A stretch of DNA of 64,000 bases from a virus (IMGVR_UViG_3300018481_000020:17458-81457); one strand, 5' to 3'. Counted from the stretch's first letter, positions 33,596 to 41,812 are shown. A program made the numbers and translations. Notes: generated by a model not told the origin, from the sequence alone.

Positions 33596-34912
33596 ATGAT
33601 CAGCGCATTCGGCGTGGACCACGGGGGCGAGGTCTCGAAACTGGACGACCAGCAGAAGAAGCAAGCCGCTGCCGGTACCGCCGTAGGAGTCGGTGGGGCT
33701 GCGGCTGCCTCCCAGGTCCGGGTGCCCGAGCACTCGCACTACAACAAGAAGACCCGGGCCTACCTGCACACACTGCCAGCTGGGGTGCACGAGGTGGACA
33801 CCGCGATGCTGGGCAAGCGCCCCCGCAAGCTCGGAGCCAGGAAGCAGCAGACTCCGTACGTGGCCGCGATGGCTCAGGAACGTCCCGCGCCTTACTCGCC
33901 GGTGCCGATCACTCGATACAAAGGTGACAAGGGCGTCATCCAGCGTGACAACGCCCACTCGGTGATGGCAAACGCGATGAAGGGCAGGAAGACCACCATC
34001 AAGATCGAGGACTCTCCGCATCACCGTCCGGTTCGTCCCGCTGGTGAGGAAGCGGTCCGTCGACTCCAGGGCAGGTACCAGCAGCGCCGGCTGAGGCAGA
34101 ACACGAATCTGTCTGAGAAGAAGATCAACCAGCACGTGAAGGCATACAAGCCAAGCTCGCGGAAGGCCAACACCACTAAGCGCCCGCACGGTGTGATCGA
34201 GGATCAGATCAAGTCCAGTCGGCACAAGTACGGGGCCAAGGTGGCCTTGGGTCTGATTCGCAAGGATCAGCGACGCCGAGACACGGCCGCTGGAGCTGCC
34301 GGGGTGGCGGGCGGAGGCGTACTGGCCACCACCCCGGTTCGGCGCTCGGGAGCCAAGGTGAAGATCCACGAGACCAAGTCGGGACCAAGGATCAGGTCAG
34401 CCGAGGCCAAGAAGATCGTCAGTCCCGGCTACCGGCCAGGCAACCGACGGGCCATCCAGGGGATGGCACACAAGCTGCCGAAGAACGCTCAGGGCCCAAC
34501 CAAGGTGATCAGATACAAGGGCGGCCAGGTGATCCCCTGGGACGGCAACCACCGTGCCACCGCACGGATCGCGCGCGGGGACAAGTCCATCCCGGTCAAG
34601 GTGATCGAGGGTGGTGAGCGGCCAGCAGTCAGCGTCACCCGAAATGCCATCCATGTGGGACAACAGCGGGTGCACCAGCGTCGGATGAACCGTGGGGACT
34701 TCACATCTCTGGGCAAGCCGAGCAAGCCAGGCAAGGCCTACCACGCCATCGCCAACGCCTCTCCGACTCGATCCGGCCGCAAGGAGCTGACCACCGTCCG
34801 AGCTGCCTCCGGTCCGACCAAGGCAGCGCTGCGTACCAAGCAAGGTGCGACAGTTACCGCAGGAGCAGCTCTCCTGGGAACTGCTCACCACCTGAACCGG
34901 AAGAAGGACTGA
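33596..34912 (+). CDS. SAFGVDHG-tagged basic virion protein with two ParB-like modules
   Basis: The 438-aa product starts MISAFGVDHGGEVSKL. Module 1 (residues 105-140, ITRYKGDKGVIQRDNAHSV) and module 2 (304-340, VIRYKGGQVIPWDGNHRATA, ending IPVKVIEG) align with each other. Module 2 resembles the ParB/sulfiredoxin-like fold, with DGNHRATA where ParB has GERR or DGHHR. Three small-residue stretches (22-39, 230-247, about 420-432) and a very basic composition resemble the other tagged proteins. The ParB-like assignment is moderate confidence; activity is unknown. Confidence 0.65.
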   Translation: MISAFGVDHGGEVSKLDDQQKKQAAAGTAVGVGGAAAASQVRVPEHSHYNKKTRAYLHTLPAGVHEVDTAMLGKRPRKLGARKQQTPYVAAMAQERPAPYSPVPITRYKGDKGVIQRDNAHSVMANAMKGRKTTIKIEDSPHHRPVRPAGEEAVRRLQGRYQQRRLRQNTNLSEKKINQHVKAYKPSSRKANTTKRPHGVIEDQIKSSRHKYGAKVALGLIRKDQRRRDTAAGAAGVAGGGVLATTPVRRSGAKVKIHETKSGPRIRSAEAKKIVSPGYRPGNRRAIQGMAHKLPKNAQGPTKVIRYKGGQVIPWDGNHRATARIARGDKSIPVKVIEGGERPAVSVTRNAIHVGQQRVHQRRMNRGDFTSLGKPSKPGKAYHAIANASPTRSGRKELTTVRAASGPTKAALRTKQGATVTAGAALLGTAHHLNRKKD

Positions 34913-34913
34913 G

Positions 34914-35804
34914 ATGGCGCGAGCAATGAGCGACACCGAGATCAGGCATCGCAAGAAGCTCCAGGCCGGGGCCTCCCAGGCTGGCGGCGTGCTCGGACTG
35001 ACTGCGCTCGGCGGCACCATGGTGGCCAGCAGGGGCGGTCGGAACACCCTGCGCAAGATCCCACAGCTGAAGTCGCGACTGGCTGCCCCGCCGCCCAAGG
35101 ACCCGAACCGGGACCGGATCAAGGGCGCGGTCACCCCAGTGCTGGCCACCGGGGCTGGTATCGGTGGAGCCTCGGCGTTCAACTTCGCCTCCTATACCCG
35201 CGCGGAGTCCAAGAAGCGACAGAAGCCAGCGGTGGTCGGCCAACCACCGTCACGGATCAAGAAGAGAGAGGACGAGCCGATGGAGATGGGCTACTACGGT
35301 GAGGTCGGCCGTCCCGTCCGACTCACCGAGATCGAGGTGCCAGTCAGCAAGGCCTGGCAGCCATCGGCCGGGAACTTCGACTCCGAGACCGCTCGGAAGA
35401 AGCGGACCAAGGGATACCAGGGCGCTGCCCTGGTCGGGGCGGGTGCCGGTGGTGCCTATGCCGGACATCACGGGATGAAGGCCGCACACGCGGCTGGCAA
35501 GATCAAGCCAGTCTCGATGGGCCTCATGGAGACCAGGACGGTTGACGCCCATGGGACCACCCGCCGGGTGCCGAAGGTGGCCGGCAGAAGGGGTTCCAAG
35601 AAGGCGCACGTGATCGAGGAGAAGGCGATCCCGACGAAGGCGCTGAAGGCTGCTGGCAAGCATGGTGGTCGAACTGCCCTTGGAGTGGGTGCGGTGGCCG
35701 CTGCTGCCGGCACTCATCGGGCGCTGAAGCGCAAGGAGAAGGGCTCCTGGCAGCCATATGCGAAGCGTGACTCGGCCAGCGCGTTCGGAATCAACCACGC
35801 ATGA
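34914..35804 (+). CDS. Multi-segment membrane-like virion protein with a C-terminal SAFGINHA tag
   Basis: The 296-aa protein has at least four small-residue stretches (QAGGVLGLTALGGTMVAS, VLATGAGIGGASAFNFAS, AALVGAGAGGAYAGHH, TALGVGAVAAAAGTH), each followed by Lys/Arg/His. Its last residues are SASAFGINHA, so the tag is at the opposite end from the other family members. It lies between the ParB-like gene and the scaffold. Likely an internal or ejected protein able to contact the host membrane. Confidence 0.65.
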   Translation: MARAMSDTEIRHRKKLQAGASQAGGVLGLTALGGTMVASRGGRNTLRKIPQLKSRLAAPPPKDPNRDRIKGAVTPVLATGAGIGGASAFNFASYTRAESKKRQKPAVVGQPPSRIKKREDEPMEMGYYGEVGRPVRLTEIEVPVSKAWQPSAGNFDSETARKKRTKGYQGAALVGAGAGGAYAGHHGMKAAHAAGKIKPVSMGLMETRTVDAHGTTRRVPKVAGRRGSKKAHVIEEKAIPTKALKAAGKHGGRTALGVGAVAAAAGTHRALKRKEKGSWQPYAKRDSASAFGINHA

Positions 35805-35844
35805 GTGGACAGCACCGTGAGACTGAGAACTAGAGGTAGATGAA

Positions 35845-36675
35845 ATGCCACGTCCAAGGATGAACTTGACCGACATGGATATCGATGAGATCTCCACGGT
35901 CGACAAGGCAGCGAACCAGCTCTCGCGGTTCGTCATCGCGAAGAGGGCTCCCGAGGAGGATGAGATGCCCAAGCTTTTCAACCAGGAGGGACAGCCCCTC
36001 GATGAGCAGGACCTTGAGTTCGGTGATGTTGTGTTCGACGACCAGGGCAATGCCTATGAGTACGTCGAAGACGGCGACACCGAAGAGTACGAAGTGCACG
36101 AAGAAGAGTCTCAGCCAGAGCTTGCCGGAGTCGGCAAGCGGGCACCGGAACAGTCCGCCTTCTTCGAGAACAAGCCTCAGCAGGGCTCGTTCACTGCATC
36201 GGTGATGGAGGAGCTCTCCAAGGCGTTCTCCGATGAGGATCGCGACCAGGTGATCGCCAAGGCGCTGGGTCGGGTCGAGCAGATCGAGTCCCAGTTCAGT
36301 GAGGTCGCCAAGGCGGCCCAGGCTGAGCGCGACCTTCGGCTCACTCGGGAGTACATCTCCAAGGCCGCCGAGTACAACCTCCCGGTCGACGCAGCTGAGC
36401 TTGGTCCGGTGCTCTACCGGATGGCCGAGCAGATGAGCTATGACGACTGCTCGGTGATCGCCAAGTGCCTGGAGACGGCCGGCGAGATCATCTACGAAGA
36501 GGTCGGCTACCAGGGTGGCGGCGACAACGCCGATGTCTACTCCCAGGTCGCGCAGCACGCCTACGACACATTCGGCAAGGCCGAGGACTTCACTGAGGTC
36601 ACGGCCATCAACAAGGTGTTCGACGACAACCCGGATGCCTACGACGAGTACCTGGCCGCGCAGCGGAACCAGTAG
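35845..36675 (+). CDS. Capsid scaffold protein
   Basis: The 276-aa product begins RPRMNLTDMDIDEISTVDKAANQLSRFVIAKR, a motif common at the N-terminus of scaffold or XkdF-associated phage proteins. It continues with a very acidic region and then long helices (VMEELSKAFSDEDRDQVIAKALGRVEQIESQF). Its place just before decoration and major capsid genes fits. It is a probable protease substrate during head maturation. Confidence 0.7.
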   Translation: MPRPRMNLTDMDIDEISTVDKAANQLSRFVIAKRAPEEDEMPKLFNQEGQPLDEQDLEFGDVVFDDQGNAYEYVEDGDTEEYEVHEEESQPELAGVGKRAPEQSAFFENKPQQGSFTASVMEELSKAFSDEDRDQVIAKALGRVEQIESQFSEVAKAAQAERDLRLTREYISKAAEYNLPVDAAELGPVLYRMAEQMSYDDCSVIAKCLETAGEIIYEEVGYQGGGDNADVYSQVAQHAYDTFGKAEDFTEVTAINKVFDDNPDAYDEYLAAQRNQ

Positions 36676-36693
36676 GAAAGGTAGGGAAGCTCG

Positions 36694-37098
36694 ATGGCAT
36701 ACGAAGAGAGCCTCAGATCCATCACGCTGAACGCGGATGCGTCTCTGGGCATCTACACGGGCGTGCCGGGCCAGCCGGGCTCCCCCGATCCTCACGGAGC
36801 GAAGCAGTATCACTTCGTGAAGGTGACTGGGGTCCACCAGGTAGGTCTCGCCGACGCTGCCGCCACTACGGTGGTCGGGGTGCTGCAGAACAAGCCTCAA
36901 GGTCCAGGCCAGGCTGCCACGGTCGGCTACCACGGAGTGACCAAGGTCGTCTCCGACGTGGCGCTCACCGCTGGTGACCCGATCAAGGTCAGTGCCGATG
37001 GCCAAGCCGCGAAGACCGGAGCTGGTCCCACTGTCGGGATCGCGCTCAACACCACTGCTACCGCTGGAGAACTCGCCGTTGTTCTCCTGACGATCTGA
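36694..37098 (+). CDS. Capsid decoration/cement protein (DUF2190-like)
   Basis: The 134-aa product has the small beta-barrel pattern of capsid decoration proteins (GVLQNKPQGPGQAATVGYHGVTKVVSDVALTAGDPIKVSADG, ending AVVLLTI). It is encoded between scaffold and major capsid with a GAAAGGTAGGGA ribosome-binding region upstream. It likely binds the outside of the expanded head. Confidence 0.75.
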   Translation: MAYEESLRSITLNADASLGIYTGVPGQPGSPDPHGAKQYHFVKVTGVHQVGLADAAATTVVGVLQNKPQGPGQAATVGYHGVTKVVSDVALTAGDPIKVSADGQAAKTGAGPTVGIALNTTATAGELAVVLLTI

Positions 37099-37111
37099 GA
37101 GGAGTCAAGAC

Positions 37112-38110
37112 ATGCCGAACCCCACTCAGAGCGATCTCCACGTCAACGTTCCGCTGACCAACGTCAGCGTCGCGTACATGCAGGACAAGGCGACGTTCAT
37201 CGCGGACAAGGTGTTCCCGAGAGTTCCGGTCAACAAGCAGAGCGACCTGTACTGGAAGTACTCGAAGTCCGATTGGCGTCGTACCGACGCGCAGAAGCGT
37301 GCGCCCGGTACCGAGACTGCTGGTGTTGGCTGGAAGGTCGACACGGGGCAGTACTTCGCCGAGGTCTGGGGTGTCCACAAGGACATCGACGACCAGGTGC
37401 GGGCCAACGCCGACAGCAACTGGCGGCTGGACTCGGACGCCACCACCTTCGTCACGAACCAGCTCCTGCTGCGCCGTGACCTGGACTGGAACGACAAGTT
37501 CTTCAAGACCGGCCAGTGGGGTACCGACCTCGCCGGAGTCACCGGGACTGTAGGTGCTGGTCAGTTCCTGCAGTGGAGCGACCCGAACTCAGACCCGATC
37601 GTGCAGTTCTCGGACTTGCAGACCAACTTCGTGGAGCAGTCTGGTCGCAAGGCCAACACGATGGTCCTCGGAGCGCGAGCGATCACCCAGCTGAAGAACC
37701 ACCCGGACATCATTGACCGGATCAAGTACACCCAGCGTGGTGTGGTGACCACCGATCTGCTCGCCAGCCTGTTCGATGTCGAGCGGATCCTGGTCAGCTA
37801 CGCGACGGTGACCGACGTGGCCGAGATCAACGACGCCAAGGCTCAGGACGCTGCGGCGACGTACCGGTTCATGTCCAACTCCAAGTCGGCGCTGCTCTGC
37901 TACACCCCGAGCTCGCCGTCGCTGATGACGCCGGCCGCTGGCTATTGCTTCACCTGGAACGGATACCTGGCTGGCAACAAGTTCGGGATCCGGATCAAGA
38001 ACTTCCGGATGGAGCCGATCGCTGCGGACCGCATCGAGGGAGAAATGACCTACGACATGCGCGTCGTGGCGCGGGACATGGGCATCTTCCTGTCCAACGC
38101 TGTGGCCTGA
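37112..38110 (+). CDS. Major capsid protein
   Basis: The 332-aa product has HK97-fold features of the 'major capsid protein E' type: an N-terminal VAYMQDKATFIADKVFPRVPV, the E-loop region (SDLYWKYSKSDWRRTDAQKRAPGTE), a central VLGARAITQLKNHPDIIDRIKYT, and YRFMSNSKSALLCYTP near the end. A hairpin follows its stop. Cleavage of an N-terminal pro-region is not evident from the sequence. Confidence 0.88.
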   Translation: MPNPTQSDLHVNVPLTNVSVAYMQDKATFIADKVFPRVPVNKQSDLYWKYSKSDWRRTDAQKRAPGTETAGVGWKVDTGQYFAEVWGVHKDIDDQVRANADSNWRLDSDATTFVTNQLLLRRDLDWNDKFFKTGQWGTDLAGVTGTVGAGQFLQWSDPNSDPIVQFSDLQTNFVEQSGRKANTMVLGARAITQLKNHPDIIDRIKYTQRGVVTTDLLASLFDVERILVSYATVTDVAEINDAKAQDAAATYRFMSNSKSALLCYTPSSPSLMTPAAGYCFTWNGYLAGNKFGIRIKNFRMEPIAADRIEGEMTYDMRVVARDMGIFLSNAVA

Positions 38111-38124
38111 TCACACGATCTGAG

Positions 38125-38155
38125 GTGGGCTGTGGGTTAACCTCCTGCAGCCCAT
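38125..38155 (+). terminator. Hairpin after the major capsid gene
   Basis: GTGGGCTG at 38125-38132 pairs with CAGCCCAT at 38148-38155 (8 bp with one G-U), loop 15 nt, followed by only CTTTC. The loop contains the palindrome GGTTAACC (38135-38142). The weak U-tract suggests a partial terminator or mRNA 3' stabiliser that keeps capsid mRNA abundant relative to downstream genes. Confidence 0.55.
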
Positions 38156-38174
38156 CTTTCAATAGGAGCCAAGG

Positions 38175-38507
38175 ATGGAATCAGCGTTCGGTGTAGACCA
38201 CGGAGAGATCTCCACGACGACAGTCTCCAAGTTCGCATCCACTCTCGTTGCTGGTGGCGCTGGTGGTGTTGCTGGATCCAAGCGAGCCAAGAAGAAGTAC
38301 AAGAGTCAGGCGGCAACTTCGGGAATGCTGCGTACTGCAGGTGGCGAGCTCGCTGGCCAGACGGTTGGCGGTCTAGCTGGATTGGCTGCTGCTCGGGGTC
38401 GGCCAACTGGGATCCTGGCTGGCGGCGCAGCTGGCAGTGTCGGGGGCGGCGTCCTCGGCAACGCATCAGCACGCGGGAAGGCCAAGCGCGAGGGGTGGAC
38501 GAAGTAG
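38175..38507 (+). CDS. SAFGVDHG-tagged Gly/Ala-rich protein, 110 aa
   Basis: It starts MESAFGVDHGEISTTTVSKF after an AATAGGAGCC ribosome-binding site. The 21-bp block 38211-38231 is identical in DNA to 26573-26593 in the first small tagged gene, a sign of recent shared origin. Two small-residue segments (TLVAGGAGGVAG and GILAGGAAGSVGGGVLG) and a basic tail (SARGKAKREGWTK) follow. Probable internal or membrane-active virion protein. Confidence 0.75.
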   Translation: MESAFGVDHGEISTTTVSKFASTLVAGGAGGVAGSKRAKKKYKSQAATSGMLRTAGGELAGQTVGGLAGLAAARGRPTGILAGGAAGSVGGGVLGNASARGKAKREGWTK

Positions 38508-39032
38508 ATGCCCAGTCAACTGCTCGCCAACGACAAGATCTCCTTCGTGGTCTGCAAGCCGTTCACCTCGCGCGGCAAGGACTACCAGACAGGTGACGAC
38601 TTCCCGCAGGAGGAAGCCCGAGACATCGAGGTGTTCGTCCGAGCCCGGTTCGTGATCCCGGTGGTCGACGACATCGAGGACAAGAAGTTCATCCGGCACT
38701 GGCACAAGGAGATCCGCCCCAAGGACGAGGTGCTGGCCCGGCTGTTCCATGACCGGGTCCAGCTGCGGATGCACCACGAGCCGGACTCCGAAGAGGTGGT
38801 CAGCATCGAGAAGCTGGTCCGTCCGAACTCTCCGGACGTGCCAGACGACGATGGTCAGCCCGAGCTGCCCTTCGATGAGCCCGCCGTGGCGGCCCACAAG
38901 GACCAGTACGACCCCAGCTACCACACGGTGGTCGAGGTCAACGAGTACCTGGCTGTCCATCCAGAGGAGCGAGAGCGCATTCTCGAAGATGAGCGCGGCG
39001 GCAAGAACCGCAAGGGAATCTTGGAGGTGTGA
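38508..39032 (+). CDS. Head-associated protein with SH3-like start, 174 aa
   Basis: The N-terminal 60 residues (FVVCKPFTSRGKDYQTGDDFP, then FVRARFVIPVV) look like a small SH3-like barrel seen in phage head-completion proteins. The C-terminal TVVEVNEYLAVHPEERERILEDERGGKNRKGILE is a helical motif common in actinophage head genes. The middle is acidic. Likely a head-to-tail interface or capsid-associated protein. Confidence 0.6.
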   Translation: MPSQLLANDKISFVVCKPFTSRGKDYQTGDDFPQEEARDIEVFVRARFVIPVVDDIEDKKFIRHWHKEIRPKDEVLARLFHDRVQLRMHHEPDSEEVVSIEKLVRPNSPDVPDDDGQPELPFDEPAVAAHKDQYDPSYHTVVEVNEYLAVHPEERERILEDERGGKNRKGILEV

Positions 39033-39385
39033 TGACGACCAGTGCATTCGGAGTCGACCACGGCTTCGAGGATGTTGAGAAGGCTTTCGGCATGGGCGGC
39101 GGTGGCGCGTTGGGCGGTGGCCTGCGCAAGCTCGGTCAGAACATCGGGATGGGCGCGCGCAAGGGTGCGGCCGGAGCCGGCAAGATGGCCCGGCCCAACG
39201 TCGGTGCGGGCGGGGCTCGTGGAGTTCTGGGTAGGGGCCAGGTTCAGGCCGGTCGTGGTCTGAAGCAGGCTAGTAACTTCGCCATGAAGCGGCCCGGACT
39301 CACTGGCGGGCTCGCCGCCGGCGGTACAGCTGGTGCCGTCGGTGGCGGTGGGTACGCCATGGGGAACCGCCGTAGGCAGTACTGA
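39032..39385 (+). CDS. SAFGVDHG-tagged Gly-rich protein, 117 aa
   Basis: The protein opens MTTSAFGVDHGFEDVEKAF after GGAGG (39023-39027) and ends in RPGLTGGLAAGGTAGAVGGGGYAMGNRRRQY-type sequence (residues about 87-117), a small-residue membrane-like segment plus cationic end. The middle is Gly/Arg-rich. Its stop overlaps the next ATG. Same family as the following gene. Confidence 0.75.
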   Translation: MTTSAFGVDHGFEDVEKAFGMGGGGALGGGLRKLGQNIGMGARKGAAGAGKMARPNVGAGGARGVLGRGQVQAGRGLKQASNFAMKRPGLTGGLAAGGTAGAVGGGGYAMGNRRRQY

Positions 39386-39726
39386 TGTACAGCGCGTTCG
39401 GGGTCGACCATGGAGACATCTCCAAGGGCCTCAAGCTGAGCTGGGCCAAGCGACCCAGGAAGCTGACCCGTGCCCAGATACGCACTCAGGGCCAGGGCAC
39501 TGGCAAGGGCACCCGGACCGAAGCCGTCACCAGGAAGCTGAAGAACGCCACCGAGACTCCCGTCTCGATCGCCGGCACGGGTCGCGCTGCTGGTCGAGGT
39601 ATCACTGGAACTGGCGCGTTCATGCAGAACCACCCTGGGGTCACCGGCTCCGCTCTGGTGGGAGGGGGCGGAGCAGCCGCGTATCACCACCTGAAGCAGA
39701 AGGAACCGAAGCGGAGGTCATCCTGA
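39385..39726 (+). CDS. SAFGVDHG-tagged basic protein, 113 aa
   Basis: The start reads MYSAFGVDHGDISKGL. The C-terminal module HPGVTGSALVGGGGAAAYHH is the same as in the previous gene ('PG[LV]TG' followed by small residues) and ends KEPKRRSS. The middle is Lys/Arg/Thr-rich. It overlaps the neighbours on both sides by 1 nt, so the genes are translated together. Confidence 0.75.
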   Translation: MYSAFGVDHGDISKGLKLSWAKRPRKLTRAQIRTQGQGTGKGTRTEAVTRKLKNATETPVSIAGTGRAAGRGITGTGAFMQNHPGVTGSALVGGGGAAAYHHLKQKEPKRRSS

Positions 39727-40238
39727 TGGCCATGACGTACGTCTACGACGGACCCGGTGTCACCCGGAAGGACACCATCCGCTACCTGCTTCAGGACACC
39801 GACCCGGATGGGGCCGGGGAATGGCTGCTCTCGGACGAGGAGATCAGCTGGCACATCACTGAGTGGGGTGACATCTGGCACTCCGACCAGATGATCGCCT
39901 CCTTCGCTGCGGAGACCATCGCCGCTCGGTACGCGCGTGAGGCGTCCTACAGTGCCGATGGAGTGTCCATCAGCCTTGGTCCGGTGGGAGACCAGTACCG
40001 GGCGCTGGCGGCGTCCCTGCGGGAACGGCACAAGATGCACAACGTCGGCGGCTTCCCGGACATGGGTGGCCTCTCCCCGAACGAGCCGCTGGAGCCGAAC
40101 ACCAAGCCGTTCGCCTTCGGCAAGGGCATCCATGACTTCGTGGAGGCTGGTCAGCAGGAGTTCGGTGGCATCTACCCGCCCGACCAGGAGGTTGGGAACT
40201 GGAAGGTCCCGGACTACGAGAGGGTGGTCGAGCCATGA
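39726..40238 (+). CDS. Head-tail connector (adaptor, gp6-like)
   Basis: The 170-aa product starts with YDGPGVTRKDTIRYLLQDTDPDGAGEWLLSDEEISWHI, the common actinophage adaptor motif, followed by helices (SFAAETIAARYAREASYSADG). ATG 39726 sits on the stop of the tagged gene. It forms the first ring below the portal. C-terminal Pro-rich tail is variable. Confidence 0.75.
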   Translation: MAMTYVYDGPGVTRKDTIRYLLQDTDPDGAGEWLLSDEEISWHITEWGDIWHSDQMIASFAAETIAARYAREASYSADGVSISLGPVGDQYRALAASLRERHKMHNVGGFPDMGGLSPNEPLEPNTKPFAFGKGIHDFVEAGQQEFGGIYPPDQEVGNWKVPDYERVVEP

Positions 40239-40465
40239 CCTACAGCCGAGAGAAGTACAACGCGCTGCGTTCGGCCAGGGTGCCGCACAAGCTGGCCCTG
40301 TCACTGTCCCAGGACAGCATCCCCAACATCGGGTCGGATCCGGTCTACGTCGAGGGTGACCCGATCGAGCATCTCGCTGACAACGCGAACCCCACGGCGA
40401 ACACGAACAAGATCAACGAGATCGTCGACCGGCTGAACGAGGTCATCCACGCGAGGAACGAGTAG
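40235..40465 (+). CDS. Small head-tail region protein, 76 aa
   Basis: Short protein with a disordered front (YSREKYNALRSARVPHKLALSLS) and a helical end (NTNKINEIVDRLNEVIHARNE). It overlaps the adaptor gene by 4 nt. Head-fibre-like or connector accessory; not recognised. Confidence 0.6.
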   Translation: MTYSREKYNALRSARVPHKLALSLSQDSIPNIGSDPVYVEGDPIEHLADNANPTANTNKINEIVDRLNEVIHARNE

Positions 40466-40467
40466 CC

Positions 40468-40893
40468 GTGAGCACCCAGGTGCACAGTCCGATCACGGGG
40501 TACGCCCGGCGTTACGTGCGCAGCCGCGCGACGGCGGTGATGGAGTACACCTGTCAGATCTATCGGGGAGCCAAGCCCGATGCCTATGACGAGGACACCC
40601 TGATCTACACCGTGGGCGGTGTGAAGGAGCTGATCTACGACGGGATCTGCCGGATCTGGGAGCTCTCCAGCGCCAGCTCGATCGTGGTCGGGGACACCGA
40701 TGTGTACCAACAGGCGACCAACCTGTCCATCCCTTGGGACGAACCAGCGATCATCAGGCGATACGACGAGGTGGTGATCACCTCTGCTCCCCAGGACTCC
40801 CAGATGGTCGGAGAGCGCTTCGAGATCCAGACCGTGGCCAAGGCCGGTGAGCTCCGGGCCACTCGGCGCTTCGAGGTCACCGGGGTGATGTGA
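40468..40893 (+). CDS. Head-tail stopper-like protein, 141 aa
   Basis: GTG 40468 follows the previous stop by two bases. The sequence (AVMEYTCQIYRGAKPDAYD, YDGICRIWELSS, SIPWDEPAIIRRYDEVVIT, RFEIQTVAKAGELRATRRFEV) fits the small beta-barrel head-closure proteins of actinophages. It overlaps the next gene by one base. Confidence 0.65.
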   Translation: MSTQVHSPITGYARRYVRSRATAVMEYTCQIYRGAKPDAYDEDTLIYTVGGVKELIYDGICRIWELSSASSIVVGDTDVYQQATNLSIPWDEPAIIRRYDEVVITSAPQDSQMVGERFEIQTVAKAGELRATRRFEVTGVM

Positions 40894-41351
40894 TGCCGGT
40901 CCTCGGAACGGCCAACATCAGCAAGCTGGCGGACGCGCTGCGCGAGACTGCGAATCAGTCTGAACTGACCACTCAGCAGGTGCTGGTGCAGAGTGCCAAC
41001 CACATCCTGGCCGAGATGGAAGCCCGAGTCCCAGTGCGGTCCGGCAACCTGCGCCAGTCCCTGGGTGTGCAGGTCCATTCCAACAAAGTGATCATCGGAC
41101 CGAACGAGAAGCAGGCTCCCTATGCCGGCTACGTGGAGTTCGGGACCAGGCCGCACGAGATCCGTCCGAGGAAGCAAGGCGGGGTGCTGGTCTTCAACAT
41201 CGGGGGTCGCAAGGTGTTCACCAGGAAGGTGAGCCACCCCGGCACCAAGCCGCAGCCCTACGTGGCTCCGGCCTTCAAGGCGTGGGTGGACAGTCTGGGG
41301 ACGATGGCTGCAGAAGCGAATGTGAAGGTGATCAAGAACAATGCCGCCTAG
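40893..41351 (+). CDS. HK97 gp10-like neck/tail-completion protein
   Basis: The 152-aa protein has the gp10 pattern: MEARVPVRSGNLRQSLGV, then PYAGYVEFGTRPHEIRP, then HPGTKPQPYVAPAF. These proteins sit at the head-tail joint. I chose ATG 40893, which overlaps the stop (TGATG); a GTG sits three bases upstream. Confidence 0.8.
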   Translation: MPVLGTANISKLADALRETANQSELTTQQVLVQSANHILAEMEARVPVRSGNLRQSLGVQVHSNKVIIGPNEKQAPYAGYVEFGTRPHEIRPRKQGGVLVFNIGGRKVFTRKVSHPGTKPQPYVAPAFKAWVDSLGTMAAEANVKVIKNNAA

Positions 41352-41811
41352 TTCCATCTCCCGAGGACCGATCACCAACCGGCTGCTGGCCGAGTTGGAG
41401 ACCGAGGGGTTCCCGGTGGGCGCCAAAGCATCACCAAATGTGGCCTACGGCTGGTCTGGAGAGCCGAACACACCTGGGGTCACCTTCACCCCTTGGGTCA
41501 CACTGACGCCCGGGGCATCGACGCTACAGACCCCCTCAGGAGCACTGGGGGACACCCAGACGGAGTGGCGACTGAGCTACAACGTCTTCTACGCCGGCCT
41601 GTCTCGCAAGCAGACCGAGGCGCTGGCTGACCGGATGCGAATGAACCTGACGAACATCAACCGGGAGTCCGTCGATACTCCGACCGGCAAGTGGCGGATC
41701 CAGAAGACCACCTGCACCGCCATCGGCAACACCACCCGGATCGGATCCGCCTATCCGGACTATTTCACTCAAGCAGACTCATTCGAGATCTGGATCACGA
41801 AGGGAAACTGA
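41341..41811 (+). CDS. Tail terminator protein
   Basis: The 156-aa product begins with a helix (GPITNRLLAELETEGFPVG) followed by strands (WRLSYNVFYAGLSRKQTEALADRM; KWRIQKTTCTAIGNTTRIG), the order of the phage tail-terminator fold. It overlaps the previous gene by 11 nt and lies two genes before the tail tube gene. It would cap the tail tube and set the joining face. Confidence 0.65.
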   Translation: MPPSSISRGPITNRLLAELETEGFPVGAKASPNVAYGWSGEPNTPGVTFTPWVTLTPGASTLQTPSGALGDTQTEWRLSYNVFYAGLSRKQTEALADRMRMNLTNINRESVDTPTGKWRIQKTTCTAIGNTTRIGSAYPDYFTQADSFEIWITKGN

Positions 41812-41812
41812 C

